Source: Streptococcus parapneumoniae (lineage in GTDB: Bacteria > Bacillota > Bacilli > Lactobacillales > Streptococcaceae). From it: a DNA stretch of 64,000 nucleotides. A program made the position numbers and the translations under genes. The notes below the pieces were generated by a model. It did not search any database. It saw only the letters and a list, made by a program, of their open reading frames with translations, and had not been told where the DNA came from. Shown here piece after piece: positions 1 to 8,057 of the stretch (position 1 is its first letter; each line of letters opens with the position of its first letter). The stretch spans positions 1,876,501-1,940,500 of the forward strand of contig NZ_AP026968.1 in assembly GCF_037076355.1 (NCBI RefSeq). The letters run 5' to 3'.

Positions 1-395
1 CCACTAGCTGCAAGCTTGCCATCCACTTCAGCCTTTGCTTCAACCACAGCTATGGTGCCACGACGTTTTACAAAAGTCGCTGTCATAAGCAATTGGTCGC
101 CTGGTACAACTTGCTTCTTGAACTTAACCTTGTCCATACCAGCGTAAAAGACCAGTTTTCCTTTATTTTCAGGTTTTGATAACTCCAAGACACCAGCAGT
201 TTGCGCCAAGGCTTCCATAATCAGAACACCTGGCATAACTGGGTATTGAGGAAAATGGCCGTTAAAGAAAGGCTCATTGATGGTCACATTTTTGATGGCA
301 ACGATGGTATCCTCGCTCACTTCCAAGACACGGTCCACTAGGAGCATAGGATAACGGTGGGGAAGGGCTTCTTTGATTCCTTGAATATCGATCAT
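1..395 (-). CDS. fabZ: (3R)-hydroxyacyl-ACP dehydratase FabZ, 3' end cut by window edge
   Basis: FabZ removes water from 3-hydroxyacyl-ACP to give trans-2-enoyl-ACP in the cytosolic type II fatty acid cycle. Translation from the ATG at 395 gives [22 protein letters not shown], and the hot-dog active-site segment [14 protein letters not shown] followed by MEALAQ supplies the expected catalytic His and Glu. About 131 residues are present; FabZ is usually near 140, so only a short C-terminal piece is missing. The start codon overlaps the accB stop codon (ATGA), so the two are translationally coupled in the fabK-to-accA type operon. In streptococci with FabM, FabZ makes trans-enoyl-ACP and FabM isomerises part of the C10 pool to cis. 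Confidence 0.95.
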   Translation of the reverse strand, partial: MIDIQGIKEALPHRYPMLLVDRVLEVSEDTIVAIKNVTINEPFFNGHFPQYPVMPGVLIMEALAQTAGVLELSKPENKGKLVFYAGMDKVKFKKQVVPGDQLLMTATFVKRRGTIAVVEAKAEVDGKLAAS

Positions 396-877
396 TTGAT
401 GCGTACCAATCCTTTACCAAACTCAACCATTTCTTCGTTAGAGACGAGAATTTCAGTTACCACACCATCCTTAGGTGCAGGAATTTCATTCATGACTTTC
501 ATGGCTTCGATGATCACCAATGTTTGACCTTTTTTGACACTATCGCCAACTGTTACAAAGGCAGGTTTATCTGGACCAGCAGCCAAGTAAGCCACCCCAA
601 CAAGTGGGCTCTCTACAACATCTCCCTCAGCAGCCACACTTGCTTCAGCTGGTGCTGGAACCTCTTCTGTTACAGTCTCTGCTGGAGTAGATGTAGTAGC
701 CACTGGACTCGGTGTTGTTAGAACGGGCGCTGGAGCGACTTGAGATGCAACTTCAGATACAAGTCTCGCTTCATTCTTGCTAAACTGCAACTCATTCGTC
801 CCATTCTTATAAGAAAATTCTCTCAAACTTGACTGGTCAAATTGGGCCATCAAGTCTTTAATATCGTTTAAATTCAT
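392..877 (-). CDS. accB: Biotin carboxyl carrier protein of acetyl-CoA carboxylase
   Basis: AccB carries biotin, which is carboxylated by AccC and used to make malonyl-CoA, the committed step of fatty acid synthesis. The 161-residue protein has a short N-terminal helical part, an Ala/Pro/Val/Thr-rich flexible hinge (about residues 45-85) and a C-terminal biotinyl-lipoyl domain with the biotinylation motif EAMKVMNEI, whose Lys is the attachment site. It starts two bases after the fabF stop codon and its stop overlaps the fabZ start. The partner genes accC, accD and accA would be expected beyond the left edge. Confidence 0.96.
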   Translation of the reverse strand: MNLNDIKDLMAQFDQSSLREFSYKNGTNELQFSKNEARLVSEVASQVAPAPVLTTPSPVATTSTPAETVTEEVPAPAEASVAAEGDVVESPLVGVAYLAAGPDKPAFVTVGDSVKKGQTLVIIEAMKVMNEIPAPKDGVVTEILVSNEEMVEFGKGLVRIK

Positions 878-879
878 AC

Positions 880-2115
880 TTATTTATTCTCCCAACGTTT
901 GAAAGCAAGAACGGCATTGTGGCCGCCAAAACCAAAAGTATTTGAAATAGCGTATGGAATTTCTTGCTCCAAGCCTTGTCCATAAACGACATTGGCTTCG
1001 ATATAATCTGATACTTCACTTGTTCCAGCTGTCATTGGTACAAAGTTATGACGCATGGCTTCGATTGTAACGATAGCTTCTACTGCACCCGCAGCACCCA
1101 GCAAATGTCCTGTGAAAGACTTGGTTGATGATACAGGTACTTCCTTACCAAGAACATCTACGATTGCACCACTTTCTCCTTTTTCATTAGCAGGAGTTGA
1201 TGTTCCGTGAGCATTGACATAGGCTACTTGCTCTGGAGAAATCTCTGCTTCTTCCAAGGCTAGTTTGATGGCCTTGATGGCTCCCTGACCTTCTGGATGT
1301 GGTGAAGTCATGTGGTAGGCATCACAAGTATTTCCGTAACCAACCACTTCAGCCAGGATAGTAGCGCCACGTTTTTCGGCGTGTTCAAGACTTTCAAGAA
1401 CCAACATCCCTGAACCTTCCCCCATAACAAACCCATTTCTGTCCTTATCAAATGGGATAGAAGCACGAGTTGGATCCTCTGTAGTAGAGAGAGCTGTCAA
1501 GGCTTGGAAACCAGCAATAGCAAAAGGTGTGATAGAGGCTTCTGAACCGCCTACCAACATAACGTCTTGGAAACCAAACTTAATCGAGCGGAAGGCATCC
1601 CCAATCGCATCATTTGATGAAGCGCAGGCAGTGTTAATGGATTTACAAACACCGTTTGCTCCAAAACGCATGGCAACATTTCCTGAAGCCATATTTGGCA
1701 AGGCTTTTGGAAGGGTCAATGGTTTCACACGTTTTGGTCCTTTTTCGTTGAGACGAAGCACTTGATCTTCAATTTCCTTGATTCCACCAATACCAGAGGC
1801 CACAATAACACCAAAACGATCCTTGTCAAGAGTCTCTACATCAAGACCTGCATGATTAACAGCCTCTTGAGCTGCATACAAGGCATATAAAGAATAGTTA
1901 TCAAAACGGTTGCTATCTTTCTTTACAAAGTATTTATCAAAAGGAAAATCTTGGATTTCTGCCGCATTATGCACATCAAAGTCACTGTGATCAAATTTTG
2001 TTATTTGACCAATTCCGATTTTTCCAGTTGTCAAACTATTCCAAAATTCTTCTGGTGTATTTCCGATTGGAGATGTCACTCCATAACCTGTTACTACTAC
2101 GCGATTTAGTTTCAT
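880..2115 (-). CDS. fabF: 3-oxoacyl-ACP synthase II FabF
   Basis: FabF is the elongating condensing enzyme: it transfers the acyl chain from ACP to its active-site Cys and condenses it with malonyl-ACP. The 411-residue length fits the family. The thiolase-fold catalytic triad is visible as Cys in NTACASSNDAIGDAF, His in NAHGTSTPANEKGES and His in TGHLLGAAGAVEA. The C-terminus has the glycine-rich NTFGFGGHNAVLAF. It lies 21 bases after fabG and directly before accB in the fabK-led operon, so FabT repression at the fabK promoter should lower its expression. Confidence 0.97.
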   Translation of the reverse strand: MKLNRVVVTGYGVTSPIGNTPEEFWNSLTTGKIGIGQITKFDHSDFDVHNAAEIQDFPFDKYFVKKDSNRFDNYSLYALYAAQEAVNHAGLDVETLDKDRFGVIVASGIGGIKEIEDQVLRLNEKGPKRVKPLTLPKALPNMASGNVAMRFGANGVCKSINTACASSNDAIGDAFRSIKFGFQDVMLVGGSEASITPFAIAGFQALTALSTTEDPTRASIPFDKDRNGFVMGEGSGMLVLESLEHAEKRGATILAEVVGYGNTCDAYHMTSPHPEGQGAIKAIKLALEEAEISPEQVAYVNAHGTSTPANEKGESGAIVDVLGKEVPVSSTKSFTGHLLGAAGAVEAIVTIEAMRHNFVPMTAGTSEVSDYIEANVVYGQGLEQEIPYAISNTFGFGGHNAVLAFKRWENK

Positions 2116-2136
2116 CTTTTTTACCTCTAGCTTCTG

Positions 2137-2868
2137 CTACATACTGAGGCCGCCATCAATGGCAACCACTTGACCAGTTAGATAATCTTGGCCTGCTAAA
2201 AATACTGTCAAATCTGCAACCTGCTCTGCCTGCCCAAATTCTTTCATCGGAATCTGAGCTAGTGTAGCTTCCTTAATCTTATCTGATAAGATAGCGGTCA
2301 TATCAGACTCAATCATTCCTGGAGCAATCACATTGACTCGTATATTCCGACTAGCGACTTCGCGTGCCACAGACTTGGTAAAGCCAATCAAGCCAGCCTT
2401 AGAAGCAGCATAGTTAGCTTGACCAATATTCCCCATCAAACCAACAACACTAGACATATTAATGATAGCACCTTCTCTGGCTTTCATCATCGGTTTCAAG
2501 ACTGATTGTGTCATATTAAAGGCACCAGTCAGATTGACCTTGAGCACTTTTTCAAAATCTGCTTCTGTCATCTTGAGCATAAGAGTATCTTGGGTGATCC
2601 CTGCATTGTTGACCAAAACATCTACTGAACCCAGTTCTGCAATAGCTTGATCAATCATACGCTTAGCGTCTGCAAAATCTGATACATCTCCTGAAATGGG
2701 AACCACCTTGATACCATAGTTTGAAAACTCAGCGAGCAATTCTTCTGAGATTGCCCCACGACTGTTTAAGACAATGTTGGCTCCTGCTTGAGCAAACTTG
2801 TGGGCGATGGCAAGACCAATTCCACGACTCGAACCTGTAATAAAGATATTTTTATGTTCTAGTTTCAT
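2137..2868 (-). CDS. fabG: 3-oxoacyl-ACP reductase FabG
   Basis: FabG reduces 3-oxoacyl-ACP to (3R)-hydroxyacyl-ACP with NADPH. The 243-residue protein is a short-chain dehydrogenase: the cofactor motif TGSSRGIG is near residue 11, NNAG follows near residue 87, and the catalytic Ser/Tyr/Lys set is seen as NMSSVVG and YAASKAG. The C-terminal GQVVAIDGGLSM is typical of FabG. It is placed between fabD and fabF with a 33-base gap to fabD. Confidence 0.97.
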   Translation of the reverse strand: MKLEHKNIFITGSSRGIGLAIAHKFAQAGANIVLNSRGAISEELLAEFSNYGIKVVPISGDVSDFADAKRMIDQAIAELGSVDVLVNNAGITQDTLMLKMTEADFEKVLKVNLTGAFNMTQSVLKPMMKAREGAIINMSSVVGLMGNIGQANYAASKAGLIGFTKSVAREVASRNIRVNVIAPGMIESDMTAILSDKIKEATLAQIPMKEFGQAEQVADLTVFLAGQDYLTGQVVAIDGGLSM

Positions 2869-2901
2869 TTTTTTCCTTTCAAAACTTCTACTTATTTTAG
2901 T

Positions 2902-3822
2902 CTATTTTTCTAAAAGTGCTACTAAACTCGCTTGATCTTCCACATGAGCTAAGTGAGCAGTTTGATCAATTTTTTTAACAAAACCTGACAAGACTTTCCC
3001 CGGTCCAATCTCGATAAAGTTGCTTATGCCTGCTTCTTGCATGACCCCAATACTTTCATAGAAACGAACGGGTTCCTTGACCTGACGCGTCAAGAGCTGA
3101 GCAATGTCCTCTTTTTGCATCACAGCAGCTTCTGTATTGCCGACTAGGGGACAAGTAAAATCTGAAAAACTTACCTGAGCTAGAGTTTCAGCTAGTTTCT
3201 GGCTAGCAGGTTCAAGGAGAGCGGTGTGAAAGGGACCTGACACCTTGAGAGGAATCAAGCGTTTGGCACCTGCTTCTTGCAAAAGTTCAACCGCTCGATC
3301 AACTGCAACCACTTCTCCAGCAATGACGATTTGTGCAGGTGTGTTATAGTTGGCTGGAGTAACCACTCCAAGTTCAGAAGCTTTTTGACAGGCTTCTTCA
3401 ATGACCTCTACTGGCGTATTGAGAACTGCTACCATCTTGCCAGAGTCAGCAGGAGCCGCTTCTTCCATATAGGCTCCACGCTTAGCTACCAAGGCAACCG
3501 CATCTTCAAAATCCAAGGCGCCGCTTGCCACCAAGGCAGAGTATTCTCCAAGAGATAAACCAGCAACCATATCAGGCTGATAGCCCTTTTCTTGCAATAA
3601 ACGGTAGATAGCAACCGAAGTCGCTAGAATGGCTGGTTGCGTATAGCGGGTCTGATTGAGTTTGTCTTCTTCCCTATCGATGAGATAACGCAAATCATAA
3701 CCGAGCACCTGACTCGCTCGATCAATCGTTTCTTTGACAATAGGGTAGTGATCATAGAGATCCCGTCCCACCCCTAGATACTGGGCACCTTGACCAGCAA
3801 ATAAAAAGGCTGTTTTAGTCAT
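2902..3822 (-). CDS. fabD: Malonyl-CoA:ACP transacylase FabD
   Basis: FabD moves the malonyl group from CoA to ACP to supply the elongation steps. The 306-residue protein shows the N-terminal FAGQGAQ motif, the nucleophile elbow GLSLGEYSAL with the catalytic Ser, and the His in SGPFHTALL. Its first bases overlap the end of fabK by 8 bp, which indicates coupled translation. Confidence 0.96.
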   Translation of the reverse strand: MTKTAFLFAGQGAQYLGVGRDLYDHYPIVKETIDRASQVLGYDLRYLIDREEDKLNQTRYTQPAILATSVAIYRLLQEKGYQPDMVAGLSLGEYSALVASGALDFEDAVALVAKRGAYMEEAAPADSGKMVAVLNTPVEVIEEACQKASELGVVTPANYNTPAQIVIAGEVVAVDRAVELLQEAGAKRLIPLKVSGPFHTALLEPASQKLAETLAQVSFSDFTCPLVGNTEAAVMQKEDIAQLLTRQVKEPVRFYESIGVMQEAGISNFIEIGPGKVLSGFVKKIDQTAHLAHVEDQASLVALLEK

Positions 3823-4789
3823 TTCTTACAACTCCTGCCCAGCGAGAGGCTTCTTCTTGAATTTTCTTAGCTGCTCCGTAATACAAATCTTTTAGGATTT
3901 CTTCAGCTGTTTCTTCTTTAGAAACAAGCCCTGCGATTTGACCTGCCATGACAGAGCCACCATCCACATCACCGTGAACAACTGCTTTGGCTAGGGCGCC
4001 TGCTCCCATTTGTTCAAAGATTTCTAAATCAGGATCTTCCTGCTTAAAGGCATCTTTTTCAGCCAGTTCAAAATCTCTAGTCAACTGATTTTTAATAGCA
4101 CGAACAGCATGACCAAAGTGCTGAGCTGAAATCGTAGTATCAATATCCCTTGCTTTTAAAATTTTCTCCTTGTAGTTTGGATGGGCATTCGACTCTTTTG
4201 CAACTACAAACCGTGTCCCCACCTGTACAGCCTCTGCACCTAGCATAAAGCCAGCCGCAGCACCTTCACCATCCGCAATTCCTCCTGCAGCAATAACAGG
4301 AATAGATACAGCTGCCGCCACTTGACGCACCAAGGTCATGGTTGTTAATTTACCGATATGTCCCCCAGCTTCCATTCCTTCTGCAATAACAGCGTCTGCA
4401 CCGATTTTTTCCATGCGTTTAGCTAAAGCAACACTAGGAACGACAGGAATAACGATTATCCCTGCTTCATGGAAGCGTTCCATGTATTTGCCAGGATTTC
4501 CTGCCCCTGTTGTCACTACCTTAACACCTTCCTCGATAACAAGGTCTACAATATCTTCCACAAAGGGAGACAAGAGCATGATGTTGACACCAAAAGGTTT
4601 ATCAGTCAATGATTTGATTTTATCAATATTGGCCTTGACAACTTCTTTAGGGGCATTCCCCCCACCGATAATGCCTAGTCCCCCAGCCTTGGAAACAGCC
4701 CCTGCCAAATCACCATCAGCAACCCAGGCCATTCCTCCTTGGAAAATAGGATACTCAATATTCAATAATTCTGTAATACGCGTTTTCAT
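3815..4789 (-). CDS. fabK: FMN-dependent enoyl-ACP reductase II FabK
   Basis: FabK performs the last reduction of each elongation cycle with NAD(P)H and FMN; it replaces FabI in pneumococcus and relatives, which makes these bacteria insensitive to triclosan. The 324-residue TIM-barrel of the nitronate monooxygenase family begins MKTRITELLNIEYPIFQGGM and contains GGGNAPKE, AEGMEAGGHIG and AAGGIADGEG, which fit FMN and substrate binding. It is the first gene of the second fab transcription unit. Its upstream region has a FabT operator (4836-4852) and a BOX repeat. Confidence 0.96.
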   Translation of the reverse strand: MKTRITELLNIEYPIFQGGMAWVADGDLAGAVSKAGGLGIIGGGNAPKEVVKANIDKIKSLTDKPFGVNIMLLSPFVEDIVDLVIEEGVKVVTTGAGNPGKYMERFHEAGIIVIPVVPSVALAKRMEKIGADAVIAEGMEAGGHIGKLTTMTLVRQVAAAVSIPVIAAGGIADGEGAAAGFMLGAEAVQVGTRFVVAKESNAHPNYKEKILKARDIDTTISAQHFGHAVRAIKNQLTRDFELAEKDAFKQEDPDLEIFEQMGAGALAKAVVHGDVDGGSVMAGQIAGLVSKEETAEEILKDLYYGAAKKIQEEASRWAGVVRND

Positions 4790-4835
4790 AGTGCCTCCAT
4801 CGTTTCTTGCTTACGTAATAGTTCGATACTGTCAT

Positions 4836-4852
4836 AATTTGACAATCAAACT
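4836..4852 (-). promoter_or_regulatory. FabT operator upstream of fabK
   Basis: On the minus strand the sequence reads AGTTTGATTGTCAAATT, a dyad with arms TTTGA and TCAAA around three bases. This matches the known shape of FabT boxes in Streptococcus and Lactococcus. It lies about 47 bases upstream of the fabK start. FabT bound to long-chain acyl-ACP would repress fabK and the genes behind it. I did not find a convincing -35/-10 pair here, so the exact promoter is left open. Confidence 0.8.
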
Positions 4853-4867
4853 ATTGCCTAAACAAGA

Positions 4868-4889
4868 GGGAGCGGGTTTCCCTACTCCT
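4868..4889 (-). other. Small hairpin in the acpP-fabK gap
   Basis: On the minus strand GGAG-TA-GGG-AAA-CCC-G-CTCC can fold into a two-part stem followed by CTCTTGTTT. It could be a weak terminator or attenuator between acpP and the fabK promoter, but the stem is short and the T-run imperfect. Confidence 0.3.
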
Positions 4890-4906
4890 TCTATCTATAT
4901 TCTGCT

Positions 4907-5012
4907 TATACTCTTCGAAAATCAAATTCAAACCACGTCAGCGTCACCTTGCCGTACTCAAGTACAGCCTGCGGCTAGCTTCCTAGTTTGCTCTTTGATT
5001 TTCATTGAGTAT
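4907..5012 (+). repeat. BOX element (boxA-boxC type) between acpP and fabK
   Basis: This roughly 106-bp segment starts TATACTCTTCGAAAATCAAA and ends GATTTTCATTGAGTAT, with terminal inverted repeats. Its interior CGTCAGCGTCACCTTGCCG is close to the standard BOX-A1R primer site. BOX elements are small non-autonomous intergenic repeats of S. pneumoniae and relatives. This copy starts right at the acpP stop codon and pushes acpP and fabK 222 bases apart. Two more copies occur at 44626-44741 and 56067-56172. Confidence 0.85.
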
Positions 5013-5236
5013 TATTTTGTTTGCTCTTCAACGTAGGCAACCAAGTCACCAACTGTTTTCAAGTCATCTTCTGCTTCGATTTGGATATCAAAAGCATCTT
5101 CGATTTCTGAGATTACTTGGAACAAGTCCAATGAATCAGCGTCCAAATCATCAAAAGTTGATTCAAGTGTTACTTCTGATGCATCTTTTCCAAGTTCTTC
5201 AACGATAATTTCTTGTACTTTTTCAAATACTGCCAT
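5012..5236 (-). CDS. acpP: Acyl carrier protein
   Basis: ACP carries growing acyl chains on a phosphopantetheine arm. The 74-residue acidic protein contains DADSLDLFQ, whose Ser is the attachment site added by AcpS, and has the typical four-helix length. It lies 58 bases downstream of fabH with a good Shine-Dalgarno (GGAGTCCTATC before ATG). The stop codon TAA shares its last bases with the start of a BOX repeat. As acyl-ACP it is also the co-repressor ligand of FabT, so the substrate carrier and the regulator are encoded together. Confidence 0.96.
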   Translation of the reverse strand: MAVFEKVQEIIVEELGKDASEVTLESTFDDLDADSLDLFQVISEIEDAFDIQIEAEDDLKTVGDLVAYVEEQTK

Positions 5237-5294
5237 GATAGGACTCCTTTAAAATAAATAGTTTTTTATAACAATGTGTTCACCACATGATTAC

Positions 5295-6269
5295 CTAAAT
5301 TGTAAGAATGAGCGTGCCCCAGGTCAAGCCTCCACCGAAGCCTGATAGCAGAACAGTCTGACTACCATCTAAACGGATGAGGCCTTGTTCTACACACTCT
5401 GAAAGTAAAATCGGGATACTGGCTGCACTGGTATTGCCATATTCCATCATATTGGCTGGAAGTTTGGCTCGGTCAACACCAATTTTTCTAGCCATCTTAT
5501 CCAAAATACGGATATTAGCCTGATGCAATAGCAGATAATCCAAGTCTGTCGCCTCTATAGGAGATTCTTCAATAGTCTGCTTGATAGACTTGGCTACATC
5601 CCGAATAGCAAAATCAAAGACCGCGCGCCCATCCATCTTCAAAAATGAATCTGCATTTTCTTGATCTGAAAATGGAGAATGTAGACCTGAATGTCCATAG
5701 GTCAGACACTCGCTGCGACTTCCATCGCTATTGAGACTCTCAGCCAAGAAATGCTCTTGCTCGCTAGCTTCTAACAAGACGCCACCAGCACCATCTCCAA
5801 ACAAAACAGCTGTTGATCGGTCCGACCAATCGACTGCCTTAGAGAGGGTTTCACTACCAATCACCAAGCCTTTTTGAAAGCGACCGGAAGCGATAAACTT
5901 TTCAGCAGTTGAAAGAGCAAATACAAATCCACTGCAAGCAGCTGTTAGGTCAAAAGCAAAAGCTTTTTTTGCACCAATATTAGCTTGAACACGAGCAGCT
6001 GTAGAGGGCATCATCGAATCTGGAGTAATGGTAGCTAGGATGATAAAATCCAACTCCTCCCCTGTGATTCCTGCTTTTGTCATCAGTTTCTTAGCAACCT
6101 CTGTAGCCAAATCACTGGTAGATTCTGTTCTTGAAATATGCCTTTGTCGTATTCCCGTCCGACTTGAAATCCACTCATCATTGGTATCCATAATCTGAGC
6201 CAAGTCGTGATTTGTAACCACTTGCTCTGGCACATAATGAGCAACCTGGCTTATTTTTGCAAAAGCCAT
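5295..6269 (-). CDS. fabH: 3-oxoacyl-ACP synthase III FabH
   Basis: FabH starts fatty acid synthesis by condensing acetyl-CoA with malonyl-ACP. The 324-residue thiolase-fold protein shows the Cys in [13 protein letters not shown], the His in [10 protein letters not shown] and the Asn in [10 protein letters not shown], the Cys-His-Asn triad of the family. Its ATG shares one base with the fabT stop codon (TAATG), so fabT and fabH are translationally coupled. Confidence 0.97.
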   Translation of the reverse strand: MAFAKISQVAHYVPEQVVTNHDLAQIMDTNDEWISSRTGIRQRHISRTESTSDLATEVAKKLMTKAGITGEELDFIILATITPDSMMPSTAARVQANIGAKKAFAFDLTAACSGFVFALSTAEKFIASGRFQKGLVIGSETLSKAVDWSDRSTAVLFGDGAGGVLLEASEQEHFLAESLNSDGSRSECLTYGHSGLHSPFSDQENADSFLKMDGRAVFDFAIRDVAKSIKQTIEESPIEATDLDYLLLHQANIRILDKMARKIGVDRAKLPANMMEYGNTSAASIPILLSECVEQGLIRLDGSQTVLLSGFGGGLTWGTLILTI

Positions 6270-6703
6270 TATTTCAAATCCTCCAAAAATTGGTAAAGAT
6301 TGGTCAACCCTTTGCTCATAACATCAATTTCTTCCTTACTCATACCATCAATGATTTTTTCAACCATGGCCTTGTGGAAGCGTTTATGTAACCTATGAAC
6401 CAAGCGACCCTTCTTTGTCAAATGTAAATGCACCACACGACGATCCTGCTCTGAGCGAATGCGTTCAATGTAACCCTTGCGTTCGAGATTATTCAAACTA
6501 GTCGTAACGGTCCCAAGAGTCACCATCAACTCTTTTGACACTTGACTTGGTGTCACGTCTGGGAATTTCCCAATCACATCAATCGTATGCATTTCTTTGA
6601 TGGAGATATCCTTGAAACGACTACCTCTCAAGCTCACTTCCTCAATGACAAGGACATTGTTAAATATAGATGTTAAATATTCATTAATTCGTTGGTAGTC
6701 CAA
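6269..6703 (-). CDS. fabT: MarR-family repressor of fatty acid synthesis FabT
   Basis: FabT represses the fab genes when long-chain acyl-ACP builds up, for example during growth on host fatty acids. The 144-residue protein has a MarR winged helix with the recognition part [20 protein letters not shown] and the wing [20 protein letters not shown]. Its place between fabM and fabH is the one known in streptococci. It has its own promoter at 6759-6787, and an imperfect dyad of FabT-like half-sites lies near the start of transcription, which suggests autorepression. Confidence 0.95.
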   Translation of the reverse strand: MDYQRINEYLTSIFNNVLVIEEVSLRGSRFKDISIKEMHTIDVIGKFPDVTPSQVSKELMVTLGTVTTSLNNLERKGYIERIRSEQDRRVVHLHLTKKGRLVHRLHKRFHKAMVEKIIDGMSKEEIDVMSKGLTNLYQFLEDLK

Positions 6704-6738
6704 TCTTTCTTTCCCTCCTTCTCAAAAAACTTTTACAA

Positions 6739-6787
6739 TCAAAACATTTGACAAGAGAATTATATCAAAGTTCAAAGAATGATGCAA
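6739..6787 (-). promoter_or_regulatory. fabT promoter with FabT-like half-sites
   Basis: On the minus strand a -35 TTGCAT (6782-6787) and a -10 TATAAT (6759-6764) are separated by exactly 17 bp. Just downstream, at 6739-6751, lies TCAAATGTTTTGA, an inverted pair of the half-sites used in FabT boxes but in the opposite arrangement from the fabK site. The promoter is convincing. The operator is a guess. Confidence 0.7.
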
Positions 6788-6795
6788 GTATTTTT

Positions 6796-7581
6796 TTATT
6801 TTCCTGTAAATTTAGGTCTTCTTCTCTCCGAATGAGCTCGCACTCCCTCTTTGAAATCCTCTGTTTGAGCTAAGGATTCCTGTAGGTTCAGTTCTAAAGT
6901 AGCGTAATCCTGCCAGTCTTTAAATTGGCTCTCCCAAACCAACTTCTTAATGGCTACATAGGAATTACTTGAACCACGTCTTAATTTTTTAAGAAGCTGT
7001 TCTCTCGTCTTTTCAAGTTTATCAGCTTCAGAAACGCGGTAAACCAATCCCCATTCTAGGGCTTTTTCTGCGGTCAAAGCCTCACCTGTCATGGCTAATT
7101 GAGTTGCACGCGTCACACCGATACTGCGACTCAAGAGATGAATTCCCCCTGCATCTGGAGCCAAGCCAACGCCAACAAAGGCTTGGATAAACTTAGCCTT
7201 ATCCGTTGCAAGACAGAAATCTGCCGCAACAGCCATATTCGCTGCGGCACCTGCAACAGCACCGTCAACTTCCATTAAAACAGGTTTGGCTATTTGTTTG
7301 ATTTTATACGAAATCGTATTGACCAGTTCTGCGATTCTCGTCAATGATGGAATATCATCCTCATCCACTGCCCGCTTCATCTCTACCAAATCTCCTCCAA
7401 CTGAAAAGACTTTGCCATTGGCATTGATTAAGATAAAATGCACAGCTGGATTTTCTTCTGCCAGAGTCAAGGCTTCTAAAATTTCTTCACACATAGGAAT
7501 ATGAAAGCCATTTGCAACCTCAGGACGGTTCAAGGTAAGGATTGCCAAGTCCTCTTCAAGCTGATAAATAATATGTTCCAT
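6796..7581 (-). CDS. fabM: trans-2-decenoyl-ACP isomerase FabM
   Basis: FabM converts trans-2- to cis-3-decenoyl-ACP and so creates the unsaturated fatty acid branch in streptococci that lack FabA. The 261-residue protein is a crotonase-fold enzyme beginning [20 protein letters not shown]; oxyanion-hole segments [10 protein letters not shown] and [15 protein letters not shown] are visible. Position directly before fabT is the standard one and separates it from other enoyl-CoA hydratases. A 92-base gap with the fabT promoter follows it. Confidence 0.92.
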   Translation of the reverse strand: MEHIIYQLEEDLAILTLNRPEVANGFHIPMCEEILEALTLAEENPAVHFILINANGKVFSVGGDLVEMKRAVDEDDIPSLTRIAELVNTISYKIKQIAKPVLMEVDGAVAGAAANMAVAADFCLATDKAKFIQAFVGVGLAPDAGGIHLLSRSIGVTRATQLAMTGEALTAEKALEWGLVYRVSEADKLEKTREQLLKKLRRGSSNSYVAIKKLVWESQFKDWQDYATLELNLQESLAQTEDFKEGVRAHSERRRPKFTGK

Positions 7582-7629
7582 CAGGACTCCTTTTTATTTT
7601 ATAAGCAGTGTAAATTATTTTGTTTTCAA

Positions 7630-7658
7630 AGTATATCTTTTTTAGGAGCAGAAAGCAA
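7630..7658 (-). promoter_or_regulatory. fabM promoter
   Basis: On the minus strand TTGCTT (7653-7658) and TATACT (7630-7635) are 17 bp apart, about 50 bases before the fabM ATG, which has the Shine-Dalgarno AAGGAG. Confidence 0.6.
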
Positions 7659-8057
7659 GAAAAAATCGACTAAAAGTGTCTCAGCCGATTGGAAAGGCTC
7701 GCTTTAGAATAGAAAACGCTTACATAGACTCCCAAAGAAAGATGGATAGAAAGACGCTTTTCAACTTCTTTCTATCCATTACTTCCTTCAAGAGTCCACA
7801 CCAGCAATTTTCAGTTCCATTTCATGAACTATCTTACTTGTCTCGTGTTTCTTCTTTATCTTACTCTACCATCAAAGCCTTCTACTTGTACTAGAGGAGG
7901 AAGGATTCCCATCCAAAAGATGGTGTCCTGTTTCCAGAACCACTTCCCCGCTAGAAGCTGACATATTCCCACTACAGGTTTGCGACTAATTTTTCCTATA
8001 GTTTTTATCCAGCAATATAGTAACTTCTATGGTCGCCTGCGATATTTCACATGTCGC
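7659..8057. other. Non-coding stretch between fabM and the giant surface-protein gene
   Basis: About 400 bases without a convincing gene on either strand; stop codons break every frame. The only clear structure is a perfect 12-bp inverted repeat, ATGGATAGAAAG at 7742-7753 and its complement at 7768-7779. It has no T-run beside it, so it is not an obvious terminator. No terminator was recognised for the giant gene. The stretch could be a decayed mobile element or gene remnant, but nothing in it is recognisable by eye. Confidence 0.5.

Noticed and set aside
4338..5036. 232-codon plus-strand ORF antisense to fabK
   Set aside because: Antisense to a strongly supported gene and running through the BOX repeat; no family resemblance and no ribosome binding site.
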